A stretch of DNA of 64,000 bases from an uncultured Arachnia sp. (GTDB lineage Bacteria; Actinomycetota; Actinomycetes; Propionibacteriales; Propionibacteriaceae), in NCBI GenBank assembly GCA_947493995.1, contig CANLTJ010000004.1, positions 124,001 to 188,000 of the forward strand, in the 5' to 3' direction. Each line of letters begins with the position of its first letter. Position 1 is the first letter of the stretch. A program made the position numbers and the translations under genes. Shown here one piece after another: positions 34,704 to 42,901 of this stretch. Under the pieces are notes generated by a model. The model ran no database searches. It had not been told where the DNA came from and was given only the letters and a program-made list of their open reading frames with translations.

Positions 34704-36427
34704 CCACCGACCAGCAGCCGTTGGCGGTGGCACTCGAGCGCCTCAACACCGTCCTGCCTCGCGCTCAGTACCCGCTGCCGCTCGAGGAGGCTGACGAACT
34801 GCGTCGCCTCACGGGCACCATTGCCAACCAGGTCCGCGACCACCTCCTGCCTCGTGCGATGCGGCTGGACGCCCCACTCCTGGTGGTGGTGGGCGGGTCC
34901 ACGGGCTCAGGGAAATCGACACTGGTCAACAGCCTGATCCGCGCGCAGTTGACCCGGCCCGGAATACTGCGCCCCACCACCACGTCGCCGGTCCTGGTCG
35001 CCCACCCCTGCGACCTCGCCTGGTTCGACTCCGGCAAGGTGCTGCCCAACCTGGTCCGCAGTTCCACACCCGTCCACGACTCGCGGGCGCTGCACGTGGT
35101 GGCGCACGAGTCTCTCCCCGCGGGACTGGCCCTCCTGGATGCGCCCGACATCGACTCCATCGACGACGCCAACCGGACCCTGTCACGGCAACTCCTGTCC
35201 GCCGCCGATCTGTGGATCTTCGTCACCTCCGCCGCACGCTATGCCGACGCCGTGGGCTGGGAACTGCTGGAGCAGGCAGCACAGCGCGACACCGTCGTCT
35301 CCGTCGTCCTGAACCGCTGCCCACCGGAAGCAACAGAGGATCTGACATCACACCTGTCCGAGATGTTGGGCCAGCGGGGCCTCCCGGCTGCAAGGCTTTT
35401 CGCCGTCCCGGAGAGCAAGCTGGGCCCCGACGGCATGCTCCCCCTGCCCGACGTGCGACCGATCCGATCCTGGCTGGCCGGGCTGGCCGCCGAGTCCGAG
35501 GCCCGCACAGACATTGCGCTGCAGACGCTGGCGGGGGCCGTTCGGGGACTGGACCAGCAGCTCATCCGCCTCGCCGACGGCGTGCGCCAGCAAAGCGGCG
35601 CCGTTGAGGAGATGGGGCGTCAGGCCGCCAACCAGTTCCGGTTGGCCGCCGACGAGGTGGCCCAGGCCACCAGCGACGGCACCATGCTGCGCGGTGAAGT
35701 CCTGAGCAGGTGGCAGGACTTCGTCGGCACCGGTGAGTTCATGCGAGGCGTGGAAGAACAGATCTCCCGCTGGCGGGATCGTCTCACGGGCTGGTTCACC
35801 GGCAGGCAGGAGGCCGAGGGGGTCCGGGGAGCCATCAACGAGGGGTTGGCGGCCCTGATCGTGGAACACGGCCAAGCAGCCTGTGAGTCCGCGGTCAATC
35901 AGTGGAGTATGACATCGTGGGGCCGCCAGATCGTGGACATGCACCCTGACCTCGCGCACACGACGGAGGGTTTTGATGCCGACGCCGGACGAACAGTGCG
36001 GGACTGGCAGGCCGACGTGCTGTCCCTGGTGGCCGAACAGGGGCGCGGGAAACGCACCAGGGCCAGATTCCTCGCACTGGGAACCAACGCTGTCGGGGCG
36101 GCGCTGATCATCGTCGTCTTTGCCAGTACCGGCGGGTTGACGGGCGCCGAAGTGGGCATTGCTGGAGGCACCTCCCTGCTCGCCCAGCGACTGCTGGAGG
36201 GGGTGTTCGGGGAGGACGCCGTGCGCCGACTGGCCCGGCGCGCGAAGAACGACCTCGACGGCAGGGTGCAAGCCCTCTTCGCCACACAGCTCACCCGCTT
36301 CCTCCACATCACCGAGAAGTTGGCGGTGGACACCTCGGCCGCGGACGAGCTCGACGAGGTGGCAGCCCAACTCCGTCGAGCGGGAAGCGCTGCCTTCAAT
36401 GACCTGACCCGGCCGAAGGGGTTCTGA
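34700..36427 (+). CDS. Large dynamin-like / YfjP-type GTPase (first of a pair)
   Basis: A 575-residue P-loop GTPase with G1 VVGGSTGSGKSTLVNS (about 63-78), G3-like LLDAPDIDSIDD and G4-like NRCP. A long helical middle region (about 265-420) follows. A hydrophobic hairpin, around AALIIVVFASTGGLTGAEVG (about 455-475), may insert in the membrane, with another helical region to the end. It starts at a GTG overlapping PrsW by 4 nt, and the next GTPase starts 1 nt after its stop. The layout suggests a membrane-associated pair of GTPases acting together; the function is unknown. Confidence 0.82.
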   Translation: MTTDQQPLAVALERLNTVLPRAQYPLPLEEADELRRLTGTIANQVRDHLLPRAMRLDAPLLVVVGGSTGSGKSTLVNSLIRAQLTRPGILRPTTTSPVLVAHPCDLAWFDSGKVLPNLVRSSTPVHDSRALHVVAHESLPAGLALLDAPDIDSIDDANRTLSRQLLSAADLWIFVTSAARYADAVGWELLEQAAQRDTVVSVVLNRCPPEATEDLTSHLSEMLGQRGLPAARLFAVPESKLGPDGMLPLPDVRPIRSWLAGLAAESEARTDIALQTLAGAVRGLDQQLIRLADGVRQQSGAVEEMGRQAANQFRLAADEVAQATSDGTMLRGEVLSRWQDFVGTGEFMRGVEEQISRWRDRLTGWFTGRQEAEGVRGAINEGLAALIVEHGQAACESAVNQWSMTSWGRQIVDMHPDLAHTTEGFDADAGRTVRDWQADVLSLVAEQGRGKRTRARFLALGTNAVGAALIIVVFASTGGLTGAEVGIAGGTSLLAQRLLEGVFGEDAVRRLARRAKNDLDGRVQALFATQLTRFLHITEKLAVDTSAADELDEVAAQLRRAGSAAFNDLTRPKGF

Positions 36428-36428
36428 C

Positions 36429-38021
36429 GTGCGGCCCCTCTCGGAGCGACTGGAGCTCATCAGCGCAATCCTCGACCAAACTTCGGGACGGTTACCCGAG
36501 GAACTGGAGACACGCGCGCGGGGCGTGCTGGAGCATGCCGGCGCGCGGCTGTCGTTCGGACCCCAGACCGTGGTTGCGCTCGCCGGGGCCACCGGCTCCG
36601 GCAAATCCTCGCTGTTCAACGCGTTGACGGGGCAGCAGCTTGCCGAGGTGGCCGCCCGGCGCCCGACCACGTCGGAGACGCGTGCCGCGGCCTTCGCGCC
36701 CAGCGACGTCGCACTCCTGGACTGGCTGGGCATCCAGCGACGCAACGAGGTACCACCGCCACGCGAGGGTTTCGAGGACCTCGTGCTCCTCGACCTGCCG
36801 GATCATGACTCCACCCAGATCGAGCACCGGCAGGAGGTGGAGAGAATGGTGCCCGTGGTGGACCAGTTCATCTGGGTGTTGGATCCCCAGAAGTACGCCG
36901 ACGCCGCTGTCCACGAGCGCTACCTTCGGCCACTGTCGCGGCACCGCGACGTCATCACCGTCGTCCTCAACCAGTCCGACAGACTCACCTCGGAGGAGTT
37001 GAAGGCCTGCCTCGCCGATCTCAGGCGTCTCCTGGACGACGATGGCCTCTCCGGCGTTCCGGTGCTTGCCACCAGCGCCGTCACGGGAGATGGGCTCGAC
37101 GAACTCCGCAAGAAATCGGCGAAGCTGGCCACCGCGAAGACCGCTGCGGCCGCACGCCTGTCCGCCGACGTCGACGTGCTCGCCGCGGAACTCTCCGCCG
37201 CCGTCGCCGGGCCGGCAGTGAAAACGCCGTCGAAGAAGGCAGTTGCACAACTGGAGGCGAACCTCGCTGACTCCGCGGGCGTGCCCTACGTGGTGGGCGC
37301 CGTGCGCACCTCCATGCTGCACCGCGGATCGCTGGCGACGGGGTGGCCGCTCGTGAAATGGATTGGCCGATTCAGGCCCGATCCGCTGCGGCGGCTCCGC
37401 ATCGGCTCCGGCGCCAGACACGCCGAGCTCGAGCCCGATGTCGCACCCCACAGCTCGCTGCCCAACCGGGGCAGCATCGCGGAAGCGCGCCTGAGGACCG
37501 GTCTCCGAACCCTGAGCTCCGAAATCTCCGACGGCCTCCCGAGCCACTGGCAGGAAGCCATCCAGGGCGCCGTCCACAACAGCCTGGCCACGCTGCCGGA
37601 CTCCCTGGACCGTGCCGTGGTCACCGCCAACCTCCACACCGAGCGACAACCGCTCTGGTGGCAGCTATTGCGCTTCCTGCAGTGGCTGCTCATCGCCGCG
37701 GTGTTGCTGGGGGTCCTCTGGTTGAGCGTCGACGTCGTGCTTGCCTACTTCCAGCTTCCCAGACTTCCCCGAGTGATGATCTCCGACATCCCGTTCCCGC
37801 TGCCGACGCTGTTGGTGGGTGGGGGACTGGCGCTCGGTTTCGTGCTGTCGCTGGTGTCGCGCGTGTTCGTCGGACTGGGTGCCCGATCCAAGGCCAGGCG
37901 TGCGCGCTCCATCCTGAACAGGCGTGTGGCTGAGGTGGCGGACCGCGAGGTGGTGCAGCCCGCACAGGCGGAACTGGATGCTCTGACGACCATCCGAGCG
38001 CAGGTGGCAAAGCTGTCCTGA
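36429..38021 (+). CDS. YfjP-type GTPase with C-terminal membrane segments (second of a pair)
   Basis: A 530-residue GTPase with G1 LAGATGSGKSSLFNALTG (about 51-68), a switch I threonine in RRPTTSETR, G3 VLLDLPDHDSTQ and G4 VVLNQSD. About residues 415-440 and 455-480 form two membrane helices (LLIAAVLLGVLWLSVDVVLA; LPTLLVGGGLALGFVLSLVS). The C-terminal tail is basic then helical. It starts at GTG 36429, immediately after the first GTPase. Such tandem GTPases are common in actinomycetes, but their job is not established. Confidence 0.85.
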   Translation: MRPLSERLELISAILDQTSGRLPEELETRARGVLEHAGARLSFGPQTVVALAGATGSGKSSLFNALTGQQLAEVAARRPTTSETRAAAFAPSDVALLDWLGIQRRNEVPPPREGFEDLVLLDLPDHDSTQIEHRQEVERMVPVVDQFIWVLDPQKYADAAVHERYLRPLSRHRDVITVVLNQSDRLTSEELKACLADLRRLLDDDGLSGVPVLATSAVTGDGLDELRKKSAKLATAKTAAAARLSADVDVLAAELSAAVAGPAVKTPSKKAVAQLEANLADSAGVPYVVGAVRTSMLHRGSLATGWPLVKWIGRFRPDPLRRLRIGSGARHAELEPDVAPHSSLPNRGSIAEARLRTGLRTLSSEISDGLPSHWQEAIQGAVHNSLATLPDSLDRAVVTANLHTERQPLWWQLLRFLQWLLIAAVLLGVLWLSVDVVLAYFQLPRLPRVMISDIPFPLPTLLVGGGLALGFVLSLVSRVFVGLGARSKARRARSILNRRVAEVADREVVQPAQAELDALTTIRAQVAKLS

Positions 38022-38104
38022 TCACCCGCACCCGGCGGCATGGGGGACGACGTGGTTCCGGCTGGCATACTGGCAGGCTGTCAGCGCAGTTCGAAAGGCA
38101 TCCA

Positions 38105-39784
38105 ATGGCAGAGTTCATTTACACCATGTACCAGGTCCGGAAGGCCGTGGGTGAGAAAGTCCTGTTGGACAACGTCACCCTCTCCTTCCTTCCCGGCGCC
38201 AAGATCGGCGTCGTCGGTCCCAACGGCGCAGGGAAGTCGACGCTGTTGAAGCTGATGGCGGGCCTGGATCGGCCGAACAACGGCGAAGCCGCGCTCGCCA
38301 AGGGAGCCACCGTCGGCATCCTGCTGCAGGAGCCGCCCCTGGAGGAGGACAAGACAGTTCTGGAGAACGTGGAACTCGCCGTGGCCGAGACCAAACGCCT
38401 CATGGACCGCTTCAACGAGGTCTCCGAGGAGATGGCCAGTCCTGACGCCGATTTCGACACACTGCTGGATGAGATGGGCAAGCTCCAGACCGAGCTCGAC
38501 CATCGCAACGCCTGGGACATCGACAACCAACTCGAGCAGGCGATGGACGCCCTGCGCTGCCCTCCCGGCGACACCCCCGTGAGTGTCCTCTCTGGTGGAG
38601 AGCGTCGACGCGTCGCGCTGTGCAAACTCCTCCTGGAAGCGCCGGACCTGCTGCTGCTCGATGAGCCCACCAACCACCTCGACGCCGAGTCCGTGAACTG
38701 GCTGGAGAACCACCTCAAAAGCTACGCCGGAGCCGTGCTCGCCGTCACGCACGACCGGTACTTCCTCGACAACGTGGCCGAATGGATCTGCGAGGTCGAC
38801 CGCGGCCGCCTCCACGGCTACGAGGGCAACTACTCCAAGTACCTCGAGACCAAGAGGGAGCGCCTGCAGGTGGAGGGCAAGAAGGACGCCAAGCGCGCCA
38901 AGATCCTCGACCGGGAGCTCGCGTGGGTGCGCTCCAACCCGAAGGCACGGCAGGCCAAGAGCCGTTCCCGGCTTGCCCGCTACGAGGAGCTCGCAGCCGA
39001 GGCCGAGCGCAGCCGTCCCATGGACATCTCGGAGATCAACATCCCCGCTGGCCCACGACTGGGCTCAACGGTGATCGAGGCCGAGAATCTGAAGAAGGGT
39101 TTCGGTGACAGGGTGCTGATCGACAACCTGTCGTTCTCGCTGCCCCGCGCCGGCATCGTCGGCATCATCGGCCCCAACGGTGTGGGCAAAACCACGCTGT
39201 TCAAGACCATCACCGGTCAGGAGGAAGCCGATGCGGGCACCCTGCGTGTGGGTCCGACGGTGTCATTCAGCTATGTCGATCAGGATCGCAGTGGACTGCA
39301 GGCCGAGCAGAACGTGTGGCAAGTCGTCTCCGACGGACTGGACTTCATCAAGGTGGGCAACTTCGAGATGCCGTCCCGGGCCTACGTCGCCTCGTTCGGT
39401 TTCAAGGGCCCGGACCAGCAGAAGCTCGCCGGGATTCTCTCTGGCGGTGAGCGGAACCGGCTGAACCTCGCCCTGACGCTGAAGCAGGGCGGCAACGTAC
39501 TCCTGCTTGACGAGCCCACCAATGATCTGGACGTGGAGACGCTCCAGTCGCTGGAGGATGCGCTGCTGGAGTTCCCGGGATGCGCGGTCGTGATCTCCCA
39601 CGATCGCTGGTTCCTGGACCGGGTGGCGACGCACATCCTGGCCTGGGAAGGCACAGACGAGGATCCGGCGAACTGGTTCTGGTTCGAGGGCAACTTCGCC
39701 GACTACCAGCAGAACAAGGTGGCCCGGCTCGGGGACGAGGCGGCCCGCCCCCATCGCAGCGCGCACCGCCGCCTCAAGCGCTGA
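38105..39784 (+). CDS. ettA: Energy-dependent translational throttle protein EttA (ABC-F ATPase)
   Basis: A 559-residue ABC-F protein, the standard EttA length. Two ATPase domains carry Walker A GPNGAGKSTLLKL and GPNGVGKTTLFKT, signatures LSGGERRRVALCKLL and LSGGERNRLNLALTL, and Walker B LLLLDEPTNHLD and VLLLDEPTNDLD. The linker helix and arm region (KRERLQVEGKKDAKRAKILD) lie between. EttA binds the ribosomal E site and gates the first elongation steps according to the ATP/ADP ratio. It has its own 83-bp upstream region and a strong hairpin after the stop. Confidence 0.96.
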   Translation: MAEFIYTMYQVRKAVGEKVLLDNVTLSFLPGAKIGVVGPNGAGKSTLLKLMAGLDRPNNGEAALAKGATVGILLQEPPLEEDKTVLENVELAVAETKRLMDRFNEVSEEMASPDADFDTLLDEMGKLQTELDHRNAWDIDNQLEQAMDALRCPPGDTPVSVLSGGERRRVALCKLLLEAPDLLLLDEPTNHLDAESVNWLENHLKSYAGAVLAVTHDRYFLDNVAEWICEVDRGRLHGYEGNYSKYLETKRERLQVEGKKDAKRAKILDRELAWVRSNPKARQAKSRSRLARYEELAAEAERSRPMDISEINIPAGPRLGSTVIEAENLKKGFGDRVLIDNLSFSLPRAGIVGIIGPNGVGKTTLFKTITGQEEADAGTLRVGPTVSFSYVDQDRSGLQAEQNVWQVVSDGLDFIKVGNFEMPSRAYVASFGFKGPDQQKLAGILSGGERNRLNLALTLKQGGNVLLLDEPTNDLDVETLQSLEDALLEFPGCAVVISHDRWFLDRVATHILAWEGTDEDPANWFWFEGNFADYQQNKVARLGDEAARPHRSAHRRLKR

Positions 39785-39810
39785 CACACCGCGCAGGTCT
39801 GGACCTCGCG

Positions 39811-39846
39811 GCCCGGTCGCTCCTCTCGCAAGAGGAGCGACCGGGC
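39811..39846 (+). terminator. Hairpin terminator after ettA
   Basis: A perfect 16-bp stem (39811-39826 with 39831-39846) with loop CGCA begins 27 bp after the ettA stop. Only scattered Ts follow (TGTCATCTTG), so it is a strong hairpin with a weak U tract. Confidence 0.75.
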
Positions 39847-40063
39847 TGTCATCTTGTCCGACAGGTGGTTGACTTCCAGACGGTTGCTGGACTTGTCTCA
39901 CGTGATGGTCGTGTCTTTTGCAGCCAACATCCACCACGTTTCTTGAGTAGCCCCGCGACGAAGGAGCTGGGCGTATCGAAAGAGCCGGCGTATCGAATCG
40001 AAGTCGGCTGTGTGGGGTGACGCGTTCAGCATCCGCCGTCATTCAAGCAAAGGGACGGGTAAC
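39847..40063. other. Gene-free stretch between ettA and the GntR operon
   Basis: No gene is seen. GCGTATCGAA occurs twice (39971-39980 and 39988-39997). Otherwise nothing recognisable precedes the promoter at 40064. Confidence 0.4.
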
Positions 40064-40113
40064 TTGACGACGATGTCCCCAAGCTAGTAGGTTACTTAGT
40101 GCACCAAGTAACC
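40064..40113 (+). promoter_or_regulatory. Promoter with YtrA-type GntR operator
   Basis: TTGACG (40064-40069) is a good -35; TAGGTT (40088-40093) at 18 bp is a weak -10. A 24-bp palindrome covers the -10: half-sites GGTTACTTAGTG (40090-40101) and CACCAAGTAACC (40102-40113), with one mismatch. It lies 18 bp before the GntR gene. Autorepression of the three-gene operon is the likely role. Confidence 0.8.
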
Positions 40114-40131
40114 CAGTAAGAGGAGCGGCCA

Positions 40132-40491
40132 GTGTTCGACGATGGCACCCCGATCTTCCAGCAACTCGCCGACGAGATTTGCGGCGACGTGTTGCGGGGG
40201 GCCTATGCGGAGGGCGACAAGATTCCCTCCATCAATGAACTCGCAGTCTTCTATCGCATCAATCCAGCCACGGCGAACCGTGCCGTCGCATCTCTGATGG
40301 ACAAGGGGGTCCTGCGCAAGCAGCGGGGCGTCGGCATGTTCGTGACGGAGGGAGCGCGCCACCTGATCGCGTCTGAGCGAAGCTCTGAGCTCCGGGCGAA
40401 GCACGTCGCACCGTTGGTCGCCGAGGCGAAAGCCCTTGGCATGGACACAGAAAGTCTCATCACCCTGATCCGGGAGGAATCAGCATCATGA
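40132..40491 (+). CDS. GntR family regulator, YtrA subfamily
   Basis: A 119-residue regulator. A winged helix covers residues 1-70 (PIFQQLADEICGDVLRGAYA, then IPSINELAVFYRINPATANR), with only a short C-terminal helical dimerisation tail as in YtrA. It starts at GTG 40132 with AGGAG upstream. Its stop overlaps the ABC ATPase start by 4 nt. It probably represses its own operon through the adjoining palindrome. In Bacillus the homologous operon responds to cell-wall antibiotics; the inducer here is unknown. Confidence 0.92.
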   Translation: MFDDGTPIFQQLADEICGDVLRGAYAEGDKIPSINELAVFYRINPATANRAVASLMDKGVLRKQRGVGMFVTEGARHLIASERSSELRAKHVAPLVAEAKALGMDTESLITLIREESAS

Positions 40492-41366
40492 AACCAGCCA
40501 TCGAAGTTTCCAACCTCACCAAGCGGTACGGCAAAGTCATTGCACTCGATGATGTGAGCCTGGCCATCGGCCAGGATTCCATCACGGGCATTCTGGGCCG
40601 CAATGGCGCGGGCAAGACCGTGCTGATGTCGCTGATGACGGCGCAGGAGCTGCCCACCGCAGGGAGCATCCGGGTTTTCGGACAGTCCCCGCGGGAAAAT
40701 GCCGCGGTGCTGTCGCGCACCTGCTTCATCCGGGACAACCAGCGCTACCCGGATGAGTACAAGCTCGCACACTTGTTGCGCGTAGGACCGCTGTTCTACG
40801 AGAGCTGGGACGCGGACCTGGCTGCCCGCATCGTCGAGACATTTGAGATTCCGGATGGCCGTACGATTAAGAAGCTCTCCCGCGGCCAACTGTCGGCTGT
40901 GGGCCTGCTCATCGGCCTCGCCTCCCGCGCGCCCATCACCTTCTTCGACGAGCCCTACCTGGGCCTCGACGTCACCGCTCGCACCCAGTTCTACGACCTC
41001 CTCCTGGAGGACTATGCCGAGCACCCCCGCACCGTGGTGGTTTCCACGCACCTCATCGAAGAGATGGAGCAGCTACTGGAGAGGGTCATTGTCCTGCATC
41101 GCGGCCGGGTACGTGAGGACTCCGACATCGAGGAGTTGCGACGACGGGCGGTTCGGCTCTCCGGACGCAACAGTGATCTGGAGCGCATGCTGGACGGCCA
41201 TGAGGTGCTGAGTCGCTCCGAGTTGGGCAGCGTCGGCACCGCCCTGGTTACAGCAACCACATCCATCCGTGATGAGGCCGAGGCCGCAGGCGTCGACGTC
41301 GAAGCCGCATCGATCCACGAACTGGTGGCCGCATATGGCCTGCAAACTGAGGAGGTCTCGCAATGA
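40488..41366 (+). CDS. ABC transporter ATP-binding protein
   Basis: A 292-residue ATPase with Walker A ILGRNGAGKTVLMSLM (about 35-50), signature LSRGQLSAVGLLIGL (LSRGQ instead of LSGGQ), Walker B PITFFDEPYLGLD and H-loop VVVSTHLIEEM. A C-terminal accessory domain of about 75 residues follows. It is second in the GntR operon and overlaps both neighbours by 4 nt. With the downstream permease it should form an exporter, perhaps for peptides, lipids or antibiotics. Confidence 0.92.
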   Translation: MKPAIEVSNLTKRYGKVIALDDVSLAIGQDSITGILGRNGAGKTVLMSLMTAQELPTAGSIRVFGQSPRENAAVLSRTCFIRDNQRYPDEYKLAHLLRVGPLFYESWDADLAARIVETFEIPDGRTIKKLSRGQLSAVGLLIGLASRAPITFFDEPYLGLDVTARTQFYDLLLEDYAEHPRTVVVSTHLIEEMEQLLERVIVLHRGRVREDSDIEELRRRAVRLSGRNSDLERMLDGHEVLSRSELGSVGTALVTATTSIRDEAEAAGVDVEAASIHELVAAYGLQTEEVSQ

Positions 41367-42079
41367 CCCGAGCAATGGCGGTCGTCCGGATGCACTTCAA
41401 CCGTAGGTTCTCAACTTTCATCATGCCGCTGATCCTGGGAGTGGGTGTTGTCGCCCTCATGGTGGTGATCGTCGCGATGCTGGGTGTGGCCGGGGTGCCC
41501 ACTTCCAGTCCGGGCTTTGTGGAAGGGATCCGAAGCAACGGCGGCATCGCGTACACGCTTGCGGGCTTCCTCATCAGTCTCGGTGTTCAGGCGGCCACGG
41601 CCTGTTTTGCCTTTGCGACATCGTTGGGCACCACCCGACGTGATTACGTGCTGGGCACCTTCGTCTACTTCCTGTTGCAGACCATCTATGTCGCGGCGAT
41701 CCTGTCACTACTGCTCGTGGTGGAGAAGGCGACAAACCACTGGTTCATCAACGCCTATGCACTGGATGTCAGGGCGCTCGGTAGCGGCAACTGGGGACCC
41801 TTCCTCCTCATTGTCTGTGCCGGCACTCTGTCCATGCAGGCCGTGGGCGCCATGTTCGGAGCCTCGTGGTTGCGCTTCGGCAGCAGGGGACCGCTGCTGA
41901 TCGCAGCTGGTCTGGTTGTGCTGCTGGCCGGCGCGATCCTGATTGTCATTCCGAGGTGGGCAGAGTTCGCGTCGGCGTTCACCGTCGGTTGGGCCGCGGT
42001 TCTCCTGTTTGCGCTCGGCCTCATCGCTCTCGTTGCCGCCGGCGGATTCCTACGACGCACCAGCGTCCGCGGCACCTGA
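41363..42079 (+). CDS. ABC transporter permease
   Basis: A 238-residue membrane protein with six predicted helices, beginning FIMPLILGVGVVALMVVIVA and including AGFLISLGVQAATACFAFAT, TIYVAAILSLLLVVEK and AAGLVVLLAGAILIVIP. It has no strong family motif but is translationally coupled (ATGA) to the ATPase, so it is the membrane partner. It ends the operon. An inverted repeat lies 19 bp after its stop. Confidence 0.85.
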   Translation: MTRAMAVVRMHFNRRFSTFIMPLILGVGVVALMVVIVAMLGVAGVPTSSPGFVEGIRSNGGIAYTLAGFLISLGVQAATACFAFATSLGTTRRDYVLGTFVYFLLQTIYVAAILSLLLVVEKATNHWFINAYALDVRALGSGNWGPFLLIVCAGTLSMQAVGAMFGASWLRFGSRGPLLIAAGLVVLLAGAILIVIPRWAEFASAFTVGWAAVLLFALGLIALVAAGGFLRRTSVRGT

Positions 42080-42097
42080 GCCATGGACAAGGTGCTC

Positions 42098-42125
42098 AAC
42101 TTCTGTTGGTAGTCGAACAGAAGTT
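42098..42125 (+). terminator. Possible hairpin after the GntR/ABC operon
   Basis: AACTTCTGTT (42098-42107) and AACAGAAGTT (42116-42125) are perfect 10-bp arms with an 8-nt loop, 19 bp after the permease stop. The stem is AT-rich for this genome and no T-run follows. It abuts the MITE-like element, so it could instead belong to insertion-sequence debris. Confidence 0.45.
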
Positions 42126-42127
42126 AA

Positions 42128-42288
42128 GGAAGCACTGATCAATGCTGTTCTCGGCGAGGACGTGCCGGGCGGGATGAGATGGTGTCACGACATCTGGTGC
42201 GTGTACTGGATGTCCATATCCAGATGTAGGGACGCCAGATCGCCCGATCCGGTGCGCCGCAGCCACGACATGATTGATCAGTGGTTCC
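42128..42288. mobile_element. MITE-like element with 16-bp terminal inverted repeats and TTAA duplication
   Basis: The left end GGAAGCACTGATCAAT (42128-42143) and the complement of the right end (42273-42288) match at 15 of 16 positions. Both are flanked by TTAA (42124-42127, 42289-42292), a plausible target-site duplication. The 161-bp interior has no gene and contains nested inverted repeats (ACATCTGG with CCAGATGT, and CTGGAT with ATCCAG, around 42190-42227). It lies between two convergent transcription units. The size and lack of transposase fit a non-autonomous element mobilised in trans. Confidence 0.6.
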
Positions 42289-42296
42289 TTAAGCAC

Positions 42297-42551
42297 CTAT
42301 GGACGTTCGACGGGCTGCTGATCAGTACGGCTGCGAGCCAGTTCGTGCTCGACGGCACGGCGGATCCAGTTGGAGACAGAACGGTCATCTGCTGCGGCGT
42401 GGTCACGCACTTCACGGAGTAGTCCTTCGGGAAAGCGCACTGGCACGGGCTGGCTGAGCTTGGCCTTCCGGCGCACCGGGGGGCCCTGTGGCTCCTGGTT
42501 GGCCGGGTTGGCGTAGAAGGTGTTCTCTTCGTCGGCTGTCATGTTGGTCAT
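42297..42551 (-). CDS. RHH-type antitoxin-like protein
   Basis: An 84-residue protein starting MTNMTADEENTFYANPANQE, with GGAGG 7 nt upstream. The C-terminal half carries a ribbon-helix-helix pattern, PVPVRFPEGLLREVRDHAAA followed by RSVSNWIRRAVEHELAR. It overlaps the stop of the upstream small gene by 4 nt (ATGA). That toxin-first order and the small RHH partner fit a BrnT/BrnA-like system. It should bind the toxin and repress the operon. Confidence 0.75.
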   Translation of the reverse strand: MTNMTADEENTFYANPANQEPQGPPVRRKAKLSQPVPVRFPEGLLREVRDHAAADDRSVSNWIRRAVEHELARSRTDQQPVERP

Positions 42552-42850
42552 CGGTCCTCCTTGTAGCGTCTGGCCAAGTGGTCGGCGGCGATGTAGCAGC
42601 CGATGGGGCGACACGTGTTTCGGTCACCGGTCCTCGAAGGTGCCAACGGCACGGTGAGGATTCGTCCGGCGACTTCAGCGACCATCAACCAGTGGGCTGG
42701 CGGTTTTGCAGGATAGAACAGGGGCTGGCTAGCCCAGACGTCACCGATATCGTCGAGACCCAACCCAGGGTGCTTGAAAAGGTGACTGGCTTGGTGGTCG
42801 ATTTCGAAGGGCCAGTCTTCATCCAAGGCATCGACATCGAACCGGCCCAT
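42548..42850 (-). CDS. BrnT-like toxin candidate
   Basis: A 100-residue protein, MGRFDVDALDEDWPFEIDHQ, then ASHLFKHPGLGLDDIGDVWA, HWLMVAEVAGRILTVPLAPS and ADHLARRYKED. The order resembles BrnT ribonucleases: a His-containing helix, a short strand pair and an Arg-rich end, although it is longer and diverged. It is directly upstream of and coupled to the RHH gene. An AT-rich stretch before the start (42857-42882), with TACAAT on the minus strand, could hold its promoter and operator. The toxin call rests on context and size as much as on sequence. Confidence 0.6.
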   Translation of the reverse strand: MGRFDVDALDEDWPFEIDHQASHLFKHPGLGLDDIGDVWASQPLFYPAKPPAHWLMVAEVAGRILTVPLAPSRTGDRNTCRPIGCYIAADHLARRYKEDR

Positions 42851-42901
42851 CGTCCCTATTGTAATACAAACAAATACGTTTGGATAGGTGGGCTTTGCTG
42901 T

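Noticed and set aside
42096..42296. A 66-codon minus-strand frame across the MITE-like element
   Set aside because: It is produced by translating the terminal repeats and the neighbouring hairpin; no transposase similarity is seen.
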